In this document: positions 12,071 through 24,591 of the stretch, in pieces
Numbering within the stretch: position 1 is the stretch's first letter
How the letters are laid out: every line of letters starts with the position of its first letter
DNA from: Montifringilla adamsi
Taxonomy: Eukaryota > Chordata > Aves > Passeriformes > Passeridae
DNA length: 64,000 nt
Direction of reading: 5' to 3'
Assembly (NCBI GenBank): GCA_017590115.1
Contig: JAGGNK010006659.1
Span: forward strand, 372,001 to 436,000
Notes under the pieces: model-generated
Told to the model about the DNA's origin: nothing
What the model saw: only the letters and a program-made list of their open reading frames with translations
Database searches by the model: none
Translations under genes and position numbers: made by a program

Positions 12071-12430
12071 TGATGTCTTGAAAGGCTACCTAGAAAAGAG
12101 GCAAGACAGTGTTACAAGAATAAAGTAGGTATTTATTTGTAAGGCCTTCAAAGGATACACCTTGGGCAGCACAAGAACCTGGTCATTGCTACACCCAAGA
12201 TGGATGATGGAGCACACATTTTCACACTTTTATAAGTTTTGGTCCATTTACATATTGGGGTTAATTGTCCAATTACAGCTTCAGGTTAAGAAGTCCCATC
12301 CTCCTGCTTTGCTCTCTTCAGCTCATAATAATTTATGTTTTTTGGGCCTGAAGCTGCAACGGTGTCCTTGGGTCTTAGGCTGGAAAAGGATTGTTTTGTC
12401 TAACTAAACTGTGAAGAGAACTTGCTAACA
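12071..12430 (-). mobile_element. Solo LTR of an avian ERV (ERVL-like)
   Basis: Read on the minus strand, the block starts TGTTAGCAAG at 12430 and ends GACATCA at 12071, so it has TG...CA ends. It carries a TATA box (TATAAAAGTGTG, about 12234-12223). About 90 bases later there is a poly(A) signal, AATAAATACC, with AATAAA at 12137-12132, followed by a short U5. This order of promoter, signal and end is a complete LTR of about 360 bp, and the wording resembles LTRs common in songbird genomes. No internal region adjoins it, so it is a solo LTR. I could not find an exact target-site duplication, and the left boundary may be a few bases off. Confidence 0.78.
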
Positions 12431-15400
12431 CTTTATATGAAGTTCAGAGTTATATACTAATGCGTAGGATCTAGAAAATATGAAAGCTAAAACTTAAGTA
12501 ATCATGTTAAGACACTCTATATCTTCATAATTGTTGATACATGGAATTAGTTTACCTTTAAGCTTAAGAAAAAGAAGTGCCTCTTTGGCATAAAAATTTA
12601 AACTACGTACAATAAATCTCAGCCCAGATTCTGGTTGTGCACAAAATCCTTTAAAATACTTGAATATTTGAACCTGGAGATTTACCTTGGGTATAGCTGC
12701 AATAGAGATCTTGCCTATCTATCTTACCCTGTCTATGTTCCATGTGAAATGCACTACTTAATAATTTTAAAAAACGAAAATGTGGCTATAAAATACCATC
12801 ACTTCATATTACCAGATAAGTCCCCAGACACTGCAACTTCAGCTGTTTGTATGTTATCTGCATTTCTGGGTAAATTCTGAAATATAGAGATTTGTTTAAA
12901 AAAAAATCTTCTTAGAAGTGGTTATATAGCTTAAGTTTTCAAGGTTGATGGCTAAAAGTTTAGCCTAGACTAAATTAACAGTATGATTCACAAAAGTAGA
13001 AGAGTTATTAAAGTCTCACTATGCAGAATTTTGCATTACAAAATTCATGTAGTAAGGTGTTTTTCTTTTCCTGTAAAATGATGTAGTCAGTAAAGATTTT
13101 AGTATTTTTTTAATGTGTTATGTAAGATAGATACATATTTGATAGCAAGAAATCACTGTACACATATGTATACATGTATATTCTAGTGGGAGAGGAAGAA
13201 GCTATATCTTCAGAAGCCTATATTCTTCTCATATTCTTAAATGTAATGAAATTATTGATAAAATATGTTACATCTAGAAATACATAATATAAAAATGGGC
13301 TAAGAACCTGGCAAAAATTGACTGCAAGTTTGGGTTTTTTTAATGTTAGGCTTTATAAAAAGAACATAAATTCAACATGTTTATTATTTTCACGTCTACA
13401 AATCATGAAGAGTACAAATGTATTTACCAAATTGCAATCTAAGCAATATTAAAATCAGAGTAACAACTACACTCTCCTTTGCTATTATACTTTGACTTAT
13501 AGAAGAGTTTATAAATATAATGGTCTTTTTTGTTTCCTTCTTTTACATTTTCTTCTCATAATGAAATTTTCTGCTTACAGAAATGAGGTAGTCATATGCC
13601 TTATGTTACCTCTTTCCACCCTGTACAAGCCTTCTTTCCTTTTTAATGGCTTCCAGTTTCTTTCTAAATAGGGGGTTCTTGCTGAAATTTATTCCTCTTG
13701 CTAAAGCCTCATTATTTCCTTTTTTCTTTTTAATCCAGAGCCAGTACTGGAAACATATTACTTGACTCTAATAGAGATTTATTCCTACTATTGTTGCCAG
13801 ACCACTTTTGTCAGCTGCTCCTCATTCTTTATTTTTATCTTCTCTCTCTGTCCTCTTCCTTCTCATTTATCAGACTTTTTACTACAATTAAATGTTAAAC
13901 CTCTGAGGTTCAACTGCTCCAATCCTTCAGGAATTAGAGAAAAATTAGAGTGCAAGAGAAAGTGAATTTAAAATTAAATGGTTAGAGAAGCAATCATTTT
14001 TTAAATTAAGCTTAGTCTATCTTGTGTCTTCTTTTTATACATTTTGAGCGCACATTCATTGATCCTATGTTGAGAATCAAGCTCAAACAGAGAAAAAATT
14101 GTCCCTATCAAAACTGGTGTTTAAAAGTAAAGCTTTACACTTTGTTTACTGCAGAAATCAAAGGAGATTTACAACAGCATGGTAGAGAAAGATAATAGAA
14201 GTATCCTAAGATGCTGTAGGATATGGCAGAAGACTTGTATGTCTGCATGAGTTGATAAGATCAGGAGACAAATGAGTCATCAAGAACAAGAAGATCAATA
14301 ATCACCAAGAGGAAATATTACATGGGGAACTTTATTAATTTATGCAATTTTAGTATATATTCAACTCAGAATAAGGAAAGAAGGCAGCTGTTAAGAAAAA
14401 GAAATAAAATGCAGAAGGCAGGGATTTTTTAATTTTTATTTTTGCTAAAGGGGATCTTTTTGTCTGCTAAACATGTTTGGAAAGAGAAATCAGAAGGAAC
14501 ATTTCTCAAAAAGAGCCCACAAACCAAAAATCAACAACCCCCTCAAATAAACAAGCAAAGAAACAAAAACCTCATTTACAAACAAAAAACCTCAAACACC
14601 AAAAAAAACCACAACAACCCCAAGAGAGCAATAACAAAAAACAAAGCCAGAAATAGTCAAGAAATCTTCATGCCTGACAGAATAACAAGTCAGATCCCCT
14701 TTATCCTGTCTTTTAACACACTTAAATGCACAACAGTGGGGTGTCAGTGATGGATTGAGGATTGACATTTGAGAAAAAAATGCGTGGCAACTGAAAATTT
14801 TCCTCATTACTGCTTCATAATATTATTAAAAAAGAGAAATCTTTTTGACAACCAAAGTTAAATTCCATCTATTTAAGCCACTTCATCTTGTATTTATTCA
14901 ATTTTATGCAGTATAAAGAAAAAAAAAATGGATGGACAAAGGCTTATAAGCAAAATTGAACCTAAAGCTAAGGCCAATATTCTGTGTCACTTAAATTGTC
15001 TTCCAAGTACATGATATAATGTACAGAACTACAAAAGAATAGAGGACTGATTTATCTGAGCTAATCTTAAGCAAATGAACTGGCCTACAGGTCCTCCCGT
15101 GTGAGACTTCACAGGCTCCTGATACTGAAAATGACACAGTAGACTTGCAACTGATTTCCAAGGAGTGGGTGTTACATCTGGAAGTACTCTGTTCATGCCA
15201 TCAGAGTTCAGAAGTTTCCATGTTTTTAGCTATTACAAATATATGTTGTATTTCATATTTCTTCAGGCTGAAGCTAATTGTTTGTTCTTGGTGCAGTGAA
15301 ATCACAAAACCTGAATGATTCTCAGGGGGACAGAATTTGTAACCAATAACAAATTAAAATTAAGTTCAGTTTTCTTTGATTTAGGGGTGTACTGAAATGG

Positions 15401-16452
15401 AACAGTGCAAAAACATTTTCATAGTAGTTAATTCACTTTGTTAATAAAAACTTTAACTAATTCTTTCTAATGTAGCAACCTAATATTTGAAAATTTGAAA
15501 TTTTCTGGCATCTGGCCTATTTATATCTTGTAATCTGTTCTAGAAAGACAAATATTAGCATTCACAGGGAACATTATTACATTATTAAAGAATTACATAT
15601 CTTAGAACTCACTTCTGATGATTTAATAATTTCAGACATATGTACGCTTTGTGATGAGACTGTCAAAAATTTTTCGCAAGCTTCCTTTGAAATAAAATCA
15701 AAACAAAGAAATCTCAGAAACTTCAAGCTGCTAAATTTTTTATGATTTTTAACAACATTGCATTATTTTCTTCAGTATGATCTTGTCTAACTTCTTATTA
15801 GTGGCAGGTCAAAATGTTACAGTAAAAAAAAAATCCACTGCAATGGTGTAATAAAACAAGGAGAGTGTGGTGGAAAGAAGCTTTGAAACATGAAACATTT
15901 TTGAAAGCTTGCCAAATTACCTTTTATTGTAGGAAAGCAAAATTGCAGTGAGGAAGAAAATATTGCCAGATTTTAAGTACTGGGAAAGTACTGATATGTT
16001 AGTTGATGTTTCAGTGTTCCAGAAAACAGAAACAGAATAAAGATTTACAAAATAAAGATTTTATTCTGTAGCCATAAACAACATTGAGATGCTACCCAAC
16101 ATATTTATAGAAAACAATAAATAATACAGTAAAAAATAAATGTAAACACATATACATATAAATTTTCATTTCAAAAAATACCAGTGAACGTATCTCTGAG
16201 TATTTAAAATGCCTCTATGAGCTGCAGGTTACTTAGCATTTAGAAACATGCACAATGATTCAGTTAGAATATTTTGCAAAGATGAGTATTTCTGATAAAG
16301 TTTTGGTAAAGCACTAGCGTACATGCATACATACATAAAATTTTGCTTTATGGTTCTGAATAAGGATAGGACCATCCACTTTAGGTTTAGTCTCTTAAAA
16401 CAAAAGCTCAACGATTTCGCTCACTTCTGAAAAAAAGGATTTTTGTGTTTTA
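12431..16452. other. AT-rich intergenic sequence without a recognised gene
   Basis: This is AT-rich, mostly unique-looking sequence. Positions about 14520-14650 form an A/C-rich low-complexity patch (CAAA- and AACC-type). The frame at 14442-14750 is a reading of that patch and not a gene. No exon with credible splice signals and protein-like content was seen. Confidence 0.55.
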
Positions 16453-17490
16453 GATCACAGGACCTAAATATTGTTAGAGTTGGAACAGCCCTCTTGAGAT
16501 CATCCAGGCCAATTCCCCTGCCCAGGCATGGTCACCTATAGCAGGTGAGACAGGAACACATCCAGATGGTTTTGGAACATCTCCAGAGAGGGAGACTCCA
16601 TTAACTCCCTGTGTAGCATGTTACAGTGCTTGGATACCCTCAGTGTAAAGAATTTCTTCCTCATGCTGGTGTAGAACTCCTTGTGTTTTAATTTATAACT
16701 ACTGCACCTTGTTCTGTCACAGGGCATCACTGAAAAGAGTTGGGGACCATCCTCTTAAAATATCACCTGCCTTGAGGTATTTACATGCATTTATGAAATG
16801 CCTGCTCAGTCCTCTCATCTATTGTGTTGTGCTTTTTGGGTTTTTAGTTATGCCAAGTTTATATTGTAAGTTGGTTTGTTCCACTCACCACTTTAGTTAT
16901 GCAATGTTTCTACCCAGGTTGCCTCCTTCCCTGCAGTCCTTGTCAGTCTCTGTCTAACCCTGGTTACCCCAGTTAGGAATGTATCTTTTGTTTTGTCTAA
17001 CCCCCTGCCCTGTTCTTCACTTGGGGACCCATCCTCTCCATCTAGAAGCTTCTCTTCTGGGCATCAAAGCCTTTTCCCACTGTTTTTGGCTTCTGGTCTT
17101 CTTGCAGTTTTAGTTTCTCTGCTCCTCCCAATAAACCCTGGTTCACCAGAAGTTGGAGCCCGCTTTCTTCACTCCCGTTGCTATTGGCCCAGAGTCCTTC
17201 AAGGCATTTGTGCCTAAGGCTCTCTCCTTGCAAGCGCAAGTGAGGAGAGTGCCCCCCTCCCGCCCCGCTGTGGCTCACGTGCCTATGAGCTAGCCTGGGG
17301 CTGCCATCAAGGAGGGCTTTTGGACACACGTGGTCACACTCATCCAAACTAAACAGGCCCAGCTCCTGCAGTCCTCTTAAGAAAGATGGCCCAGACCCCC
17401 AACTGTTTCATTTGCTCTTCGCTGGACCTTCTCCAGGAGTTCCTTGTCTGTTGCATACTGAGGAGCACAAAACTGGACACAGATAAAACG
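16453..17490 (-). mobile_element. CR1 LINE 3' fragment split by a younger LTR
   Basis: The left part (16453-16819) is antisense CR1. It runs from TTAGAGTTGGAACAG near the 3' end through GAGATCATCCAGGCCAA and TCCAGAGAGGGAGACTCC to GTAAAGAATTTCTTCCTCAT. The CR1 text resumes at 17339-17344 with CAAACTAAACAGGCCCAGC, CTTCTCCAGGAGTTCCTTG and AAAACTGGACACAG, ending near 17490. When the intervening LTR and one copy of its target duplication are removed, the two parts join in the order expected for CR1. The element is 5'-truncated and dead. Confidence 0.85.
16820..17338 (+). mobile_element. Solo LTR (ERVK-like) nested in a CR1
   Basis: The insert is flanked by a perfect 6-bp target-site duplication, CTCATC (16814-16819 and 17339-17344). 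This length is typical of class II (ERVK-like) integrations. It begins TATTGTGTTGTG (TG at 16823) and ends GGTCACA. A poly(A) signal AATAAA lies at 17130-17135, about 200 bases from the end, which fixes the plus orientation and fits an R-U5 tail. At about 519 bp without internal sequence it is a solo LTR left by recombination. The start TAT rather than TGT suggests a G-to-A change at the first TG. The insertion split the older CR1. Confidence 0.85.
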
Positions 17491-18010
17491 CTGCTCTTTC
17501 TAAGGTTTGAGAGGTAAAAAGCGCATGTTCTCAATACAAAACACAGCCATCAAAATAATAAAAATATATTCTAACGAGATTGTTAAAATCCCTACCAGCA
17601 TACAGTGCCTGAAGATAATACAGAAAAAAAAACCAGATAAAAATAAAAGTTATATAAAATACAAGATACACTAACTAGTGCAGAGTTTTTCCTTGTGTGG
17701 CTATTTCCAAATGAAATTTATAAAATTAATTTTTAAGTTCTGATAAATTTCATTTATTTTCTTTGCACTGTCCCCATAATAGGATTTTCCATTGTTCTTA
17801 ACTCATTTCCCATTTATCTTTCTGCTTCCAGAACGTTATTTTCTCCTTCGAGCTTACAATTAAGAAATGTAATCTGTCTGAGGCTTTGTAATTTAAAAAT
17901 CTGCGCTCAGTCAGCAGTGTGTTACTTCACCAAGATTTAATTGGCCAGCCCAGCGGCATAAAGAAAAAAATGCGCTGAAGTAGTAACTGACAATCCAGAA
18001 CTTAGGATAG
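17491..18010. other. Short intergenic stretch, nothing recognised
   Basis: This AT-rich sequence lies between the CR1/LTR nest and the GC-rich block. No gene or repeat was identified. Confidence 0.6.
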
Positions 18011-18993
18011 TGGCAGAATCCCACAGCATGCAACACTGTGCTTACTATGGTATCTATTGACCTTGCGTCCTGGTTGCGGGAGGTGACTGGCACATGCGCC
18101 AGATGTGGCTGTGCCCTACCTCTGCTGCCAGCAGGCAGGATTGCTGTTCTGCTACTGGCTGGGGTCCCAGATAGCCAGGAACGGGCGATAAACCCACTGC
18201 CGATGTACTTGGGGCAAAGGAAAAGGAAGGGCTCTGTGCTTGTTTTTCCAAGCTGCATTTATTTCTTTCCTGCGCAGAAGCAGTGCCAGGGCGGCACTGC
18301 GTGGGAGTTATTCTTTCCCACAGTTGGAGCAGCACCGAAACGAGGTAGGTGATGCAACACTCATAGGCAGCAGCAGCGGCAGTGGCAGCTCGGGCAGGAG
18401 CGGCCGTGCAGGCGATCCCTACCGCAGCAGGAGCCATGTGGGCAGCGGTTGCAATCTTTCCCGTGTCAGGAGCAAAGCAGTGTGGGTGGCAGCTGGGCTT
18501 TCCTGTCACCAGAGCGAGACAGCTGGTGCCGCACGCACGGGCGTTCTTCTCTCTCTCTGTAAAGGGGAAAGCCAGGGCTGCTGGCTTCTGCGCTGCACTG
18601 GGCAGGATGCAGGAACGGCGGGACTCAAAGGGGGGACAGCGGCAAAAAGAGTGGGGAAGCAGAGAAAACAGCGACTTTCAGGGATTGGAATCCTGGGTGG
18701 GGACTGTTGGGCTACCTAGGGTGGCAAAAGTAAACACATCGTGGAGCAGGAAAGGCACAGATCAATGGCAGAAAGCAAAAATCATAACTGACAAGGAATT
18801 CTCGAGATAAAGGGTGTGACAATGACAGACATTCTACAGGGGCAAGATTTTTGAGGATAGACAGGGAAACGTCTGGATTTCTAACTGCCACGGTGAGACA
18901 GGGGATAAACAACCTCAGACACAGACAAAACATCTTTAAACCCCCACTGCCACAGGCAGAGAGAGACGAAACATTTTCAAACCCCCACTGCCA
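18011..18993 (-). mobile_element. GC-rich LTR-like block
   Basis: The block is sharply more GC-rich and CpG-rich than its surroundings. It starts TGGCAGAATC at 18011 and ends CACTGCCA at 18993, giving a 6-bp inverted TGGCAG/CTGCCA pair with TG...CA ends. On the minus strand AATAAA (18263-18258) is followed by about 250 bases, which fits R-U5 of an LTR in that orientation. Near the right end a unit containing AAACCCCCACTGCCA occurs twice. No target duplication is visible. The frames across it are long only because of base composition. It may be an LTR of a family I cannot name, or another GC-rich repeat. Confidence 0.45.
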
Positions 18994-19015
18994 TGATTTC
19001 CTGTTTGTACTTCAT

Positions 19016-19106
19016 GAGTAAATGAAGGTTGCACCACATTCCTGAAAAATCTTACGTGCCTATTAAAGTTTGCCAAATAGGAGCATAGGAGTGTACCTAT
19101 TCAAAA
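19016..19106 (+). repeat. 91-bp repeat, copy 1
   Basis: It aligns without a gap to 20194-20284, with 66 of 91 bases equal by my count and most differences transitions. It starts GAGTAAATGAAGGTTG and ends GTGTACCTATTCAAAA. It lies directly left of the ERV internal remnant. Confidence 0.85.
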
Positions 19107-19845
19107 TTATGGAATAGAAGACCCTCAAGCAGCCAACATAACAGGTCCTGGTGGAGTTCTCGTGCAAGGTAATAAACATGCATCAAACCGCAAACATGTG
19201 AAATATTATCCACATCATAGAAATCCTCCACACAACTACCAAAGAAATAGAAGCCAAACCCAACAACCATCAATCTCCAGTGACAGCCTAAAAGCCAAAA
19301 AGGCACAGAACTCTGATGAGCCATCCTGTATCCAAAAGCCCATCTCCGTAATTACAGGACCTTCCAAACAGATAAGTCACACTTTTTCAAATACCCTTTC
19401 CCAACTCCTGTGGCCTCCCTGCCTCCCTCTGACTGGCCCCTTTTCCTTTCCATTGTCCCAGTATTCCATTTTTATGTTCCCACAAATTCCTACTTCCCTT
19501 TCCCCACTTCCATGGTCCCCCTCCACTAATCCTTTTTCCCAGATTTCCTTCTCAATACCAGAGCGGGTCTATCACAGCCAACCACTCTGCCACAGGTGAT
19601 AAAGAACCAGTCCCTGCTGAAGGAACCTTCTCCTGACTCAATCCTCTGATAACCCATGACAAGAAGAGTCCGTATCCCTCCTGCTAGCTCTAAGACTCTA
19701 CAGAAAATCTGTTTGGACATTGGGGACTCAGGATTGTTTACATTTTGAAAATTGTCTTATGGGTGCTTTTGATTGTTTTTGTCATTTTGTGTTCATTCAG
19801 TTAATCCTTCAGAGAAGCTTTCTTAATAATATCGAAATGGGGAGT
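19107..19845 (+). pseudogene. Broken internal region of an ERV (pol/env remnant)
   Basis: This stretch leads into a polypurine tract (about 834-845 of the 19 kb block, GAAATGGGGAGT) directly before the LTR start, so it is the 3' internal part of an ERV on the plus strand. An open stretch at 19162-19599 (145 codons) starts with a basic segment resembling the end of an integrase and continues into a proline- and serine-rich segment with no clear family match. Farther on, the translation has stops and frameshifts, but a hydrophobic, membrane-anchor-like stretch at about 19725-19800 is consistent with the end of an envelope gene. Gag, protease, reverse transcriptase and most of env are absent. 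The locus cannot make a retroviral protein. Confidence 0.5.
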
Positions 19846-20184
19846 TGTGGAGAGCCTGAAAGGCATTCCCTGGGTTAGGGAGACACAAGAAGTTTCCCTC
19901 AAAAGATACCCTATTCTGTTGAGACCCCATTGGCTCCTTCCCCTTGTTCCTATGTTCCTCCGCACTCCCTCTCTATTCCACCATTGGCTCTCATCTTGTA
20001 GTGCCCCCGTGCCACTGTTTAGCCCCTACCTCTCGATATACAGAAACGTGGAGTCTCCCCGTATGTGTGCCTGGGACTCTGAACATCTTACTGGGAGGCT
20101 GAATTAAACATCTGTGGATATTATGCGAAGGCCCTTTTTGCTTCCTTACCCTGGACTTCATTAGCAGCTATTTCAGCTGCTACA
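19846..20184 (+). mobile_element. 3' LTR of the ERV remnant
   Basis: It starts TGTGGAGAGCC directly after the polypurine tract and ends GCTGCTACA. An ATTAAA poly(A) signal at 20103-20108 leaves about 75 bases for R-U5. At about 339 bp the arrangement fits a short LTR. No matching 5' LTR is present in the window. An alternative right end at about 20281, inside the second 91-bp repeat, is possible. Confidence 0.6.
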
Positions 20185-20193
20185 GTTTTTTGT

Positions 20194-20284
20194 GGGTAAA
20201 TGAAGGTTACAGCACAATACTAAAAAGTTTCACACACTTACTGAGATTTGTAAAGGACGAGTGTAGGAGTATACCTATTCAAAA
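20194..20284 (+). repeat. 91-bp repeat, copy 2
   Basis: It is the gapless partner of 19016-19106 and begins nine bases after the proposed LTR end. Copies diverge from each other at once outside the 91 bases on the right side. Confidence 0.85.
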
Positions 20285-21439
20285 GTAAGAGTTGTTTGGT
20301 GGCCTATTCCTAAATATTTTTATTATAATTGTTTGCAGTGGGTCTCTCCTTTTGAAATAAACACTCCTACGGCACCTACTTACAGAAAATTTTAAAACTC
20401 CATATAATATTATCTTCTAAATCTAGATTAATCAGTTAGTAGATTTGACTTGAAAATTTGCGATTGATTAATGTTGCTGTAAATTCTGTCAGCCATATTA
20501 CTTCTCACAGCAGTCCAAAATTATTTTATGTTACTATATGCGTGTAAATTTATTCTCCCTGAAAAATGCATGGTATATAGATGCATATAGCAGAAATAGC
20601 AACTGTCTTATACCTTAGTTCTAATGAAATTTCAGAAAGGCCACTGTCATCACTGATATTTGTCATTGCAAGCCAAATATGAGGTCAACCTATCCAAAAA
20701 CTATCCCACACTTTAATAATAAGCACATTTTAAACCTTCTCAGGCAAAATACTTTTATCAAAATCATGTTAAAGTAGGTTTGATGTTTTTTGCTTTGTTG
20801 CCAAGAACATATATCTGTGATGCTGGAAAGTTTGATTGGAAGTTTTTTGTTGCAAATGTGGAACTCCGTATCCTGACTTACTTATTCATGCCTCAGTGTC
20901 TTTTCTTTTTAAGAAGCAATTTTTTTTAAGAGTCATTGCTGTTTATGGCTGTGTTACTTTTCTTTATTTCAAAACCTTAAAGATCTTAGTCCTTAAAGTC
21001 TTTCTTCTGAAATCTGACAGCACTGGATCAATCTGATTTGCTAGTTTATTTAAATAACAATCAAAATCAAAAAGCCTACTGCAAAGATAATTTTTTTCAC
21101 TTTATTTTCCTCTGAAATGTTCATTTCAAGCATACTAAATTAGGGTAAGGCAATAAATTACTCACTTGTAAATGCTAAACTCTAACAGTACACTAGCAAT
21201 TTCCTTGTTTTCAGAGAGATTTACTCTCAAAAAACAACAACAACATCTATCAGAATAATGCACCTAAGCCTGCAAAATTTTCTTAAAATTATCAGATCAT
21301 TTTTAGTGCCATGAAGAGCATTTAAATGCTATGCTCAGGAGCATTTAAGTTAATCTAGTTATAGTTCTACTTTTGCTTTCAGTTTTGGATGAAAACAAAT
21401 AAAATTTTTAAATTTATTTAATGAAAGATCAAGGCTTCA
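20285..21439. other. AT-rich intergenic sequence, nothing recognised
   Basis: There is no gene, splice-bounded exon or mobile element that I can support here. Confidence 0.6.
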
Positions 21440-21790
21440 TGGTTTAGGAAGGGGAACGCTGAGACAGTGAAGAAATCCTCCTCATTCTGAAGTAATGAGG
21501 GCTAATGAGGGAGCTTACTGCTCTCGGAAACCTGAAGAAAACAAAGAGTCATACCTCTTCTGGTGTGAACAGAGGTTAAAAGACAGGCTGGAACAAGGGA
21601 AATTCCATTATAATATCAGAAATGTTTCACAGTGATGATACTGAAGCCCCCAGAGTGGATTGTCTAGAGACACTGGGATTCCGATGTTTTTGAGATACCG
21701 CATGAAGATCAACCAGATGAAGGTCATGATATAAATTGTCCCTGCTTCTCATAGGTAGGTGGATGGTGTGACCAGATTCCTTTCTTACCT
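21440..21790 (+). mobile_element. Possible degraded CR1 3' fragment
   Basis: Scattered phrases resemble the sense CR1 3' end: AGACAGGCTGGAACAAGGGAA, GAGTGGATTGTCTAGAGA, TGTCCCTGCTTCTCATAGG and GACCAGATTCC. The similarity is weak and no ATTCTATG tail is visible, so this could be chance or an older relative. Confidence 0.35.
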
Positions 21791-24591
21791 AAATTACTAA
21801 ATGTAGAAACAGTATATATGTTTCATTTCCTGAAATCTGACTTCTCATTTTCAGGTGAGTGTCATATTGATCTAACACTATTTCCTCACACTATTTGATT
21901 TAATAAAGTCAATTTTCAGAACAGCTTTCACAGGAAAAGGTACTACCAACCTTTCCTTTGATTCTTGCAGGGTAAAGAACCAGAGACATTTCCTCAAAAT
22001 ACATGTTGTTCTAGGGAATCCAGTTAAATCCCACATGAAAGTGAAAATAGAAAGTAATTAGCGTATGTTTTTCTACTCATCCAACTCCCCAAAATTATAT
22101 CCTTCCCAAAAGAGCTGTAGACAATAATTAGCTATCTAGAATTTCGTCAATTTGTGTACTTGTGGTTTTAAAAAGTTAACTTCCATTTTCACTTTAGAAC
22201 GTAAGTGGAGATTTCATTTAGCCGTGGTGGCTTTTTACTTATAAACAAGGGTACAGATGCTTCAATATTTACTCACAATTACTGTAACTTGACAAGACTG
22301 CAGTTCAAATGCAAGTAGATACCAAAACATTAAAAACTGCAGTGTCAGAAATCCCATGAGATGAGTACCTTTTTAAAAGCATGTGTATACTGAAGTAATG
22401 ATTTTCTGTGGATTCTTAGAAAAGTCCTATGGCTAAGCTATGACAATGGCAAAAGATACCCTCTGGGTCAAACATGAGAGAAATTCATTTAGCATTAGTG
22501 GACATGGTAAACTTTGAATAAAATGAGGCTTCCTTCCTATTGTTTGCAGTGATCACAGCTTTTGTGGGAAAATCATATATATGCAAAAACGTGAATCTCT
22601 GTCATAACGTGTAATTTTTGTGTATGCTAGTGCACAGATGTGTTACTGTGTATTCACTCCAAGCTTCTCTAGCTAGGAAATACCCATTGACAGAAAATCC
22701 ACTGAAAGTGGCTGTAATGAGACATTGTAGTAGAGCTTTCTGCCCCCTTGGTGCTCATCAAATGGCAATGGACAGGAGCTGAAACACAGTGAGTTTGTGA
22801 AAAGTCATGATCAAGTGACACACTTTGCAGTCTTTTAAACAGCTTCTGAGCAGCAGTTTATGAGTATGCATTGGAAAAAAGAATTTTTTGTCAAAAGAAT
22901 GTCATCAGGCACTAAAGCTAGGAAATGGAACTTTGTTCATATTTTTGGTCTTGATTCTGAAAATCCTTAATTCCAAATTCAGATGTGCATTTTTTAGCAA
23001 GGACCTTCCTCTTTTCAATGCTGAAGATCTCCCATGAACTACTTCTTGGTCTGGGCTTTCTGTAGGAGTCATTGCTGTAATCACATTGCCTGTGAGTCAG
23101 CTGTTATGGTGGATATCATCTCAAAGGGGCAAGGAAAAAAACACCCAAATGTGGGTTAATTCTCAATGGCATAGTACAGTGACTTCCTTTTGTCATTTTT
23201 CAAGATAAAATACACTATTTTGTGCTGCAATGCATCATGATGCTTCTTTCAGATTCCTGTGTAGCAGCTACCTTTTCTGCTTTCTCATACACTGAAAATT
23301 AACCCAAAGCCAGTTGTCTGCTTCTAAACCCATGCTAATCAAGTTTATCCCTGAGAAAAAAAAAAAAATCAATTTATTGCATCCACTCAAATCATTATCA
23401 AATCTCATCAATTATGACACGAAGATAGGTGCCTTACACTCTATATAACTATTTCCTGGCCCCTAAAATTAAATTCTTTTTTTACCTGTTTGTTCCCAGC
23501 CAGTTCCCTGCTCTGTAATAAATTCTATTTGATTTTTTTAAATGAATCATCTTACCTTTTCTGTAGAAAAAACATAATACATTCATTTTCCACAATCATT
23601 AACCTCACTTAGTATATGGTTAACAACAATTTCACCCATCCATAGTAAGCAGTCCAAAATATGTGAATTGCATTTACTACTGGGGGAGAAGTTATTTTTT
23701 TAAATGGAGACGATAATTTTGTGCTTTAATTTAGCTTTGGAGTCTTTGGTATTGCAGACAGGATATGCAGTTGGGTGGCCTGCAGTAGCAGCCAGTTTCT
23801 AACACCTTAAAAATCCTAAATGCAATGCTGCTTAATAGGAAAGCCTTCTCATACAGACTGTACTAAAATGTTGTGCTTGTCATTTTGCTCAAGTACTAAT
23901 GCCCCTTTTCTTGGAGAGGAAGTTCCCAGCTCACATGTGTCAAATTGTACATTAGCCCTTCAATGTTAAGCCAAGCCTAAGTTTTTGCTCTGCCCTTTCT
24001 TGCACTCATAGATTTCAGATAAAATTACTTGTGTTGCCTTCCTCCTGGCACATGATTATTATTATTGTGCTAATGTTATTTATCACTTTTGTGCCATGAT
24101 AGTTCTTGATCCCCAACAATTTTCAGATTTTCTTCTGTTACTTGGCTTCTTTTGAGTTACCTCTTGTTTTACAATTCTTAGCAGCCTTTGTTTTCTTCTG
24201 TGCCTGCAAATTTTTTCTTTCATGATGTAGTTAGCCCTTAATATTGCATCTCATAATTCCTTCTATAACAAACAGTCATTTGAAACACAAGAATGAGTGT
24301 CTGCTACTTTTAATGGGCTAAAGAATCACCATGACAGCTCTCCCACACAGCTACTCTTTAAGCTCTCTGGCTTAAACTGAATTTATAGGTACAGACAATT
24401 AATCATAATTTTTTCCTGGGTCCTCACATACTGCCACTAGATAAACGCAGTGTGGTAGGGAGCTTGGAGAAAATGTCATGAAGTTTAATGACAAAGATGA
24501 TTTGATCAGCTCGATTAGTCTGTAATTACTAAAGTGAAAACCAACATGTGACTATGATAGTGATAGTTATTGAATGATGCCGTTGTGTGAT
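21791..24591. other. Intergenic sequence without a recognised gene
   Basis: This is unique-looking, moderately AT-rich sequence with short A runs (about 23356) and a short ATT patch near 24055. No exon or repeat family was recognised. Confidence 0.55.

Noticed and set aside
18054..18810. Overlapping frames of 142-159 codons on both strands
   Set aside because: Alanine-, glycine- and serine-rich readings of a GC-rich repeat without domain structure or splice context.
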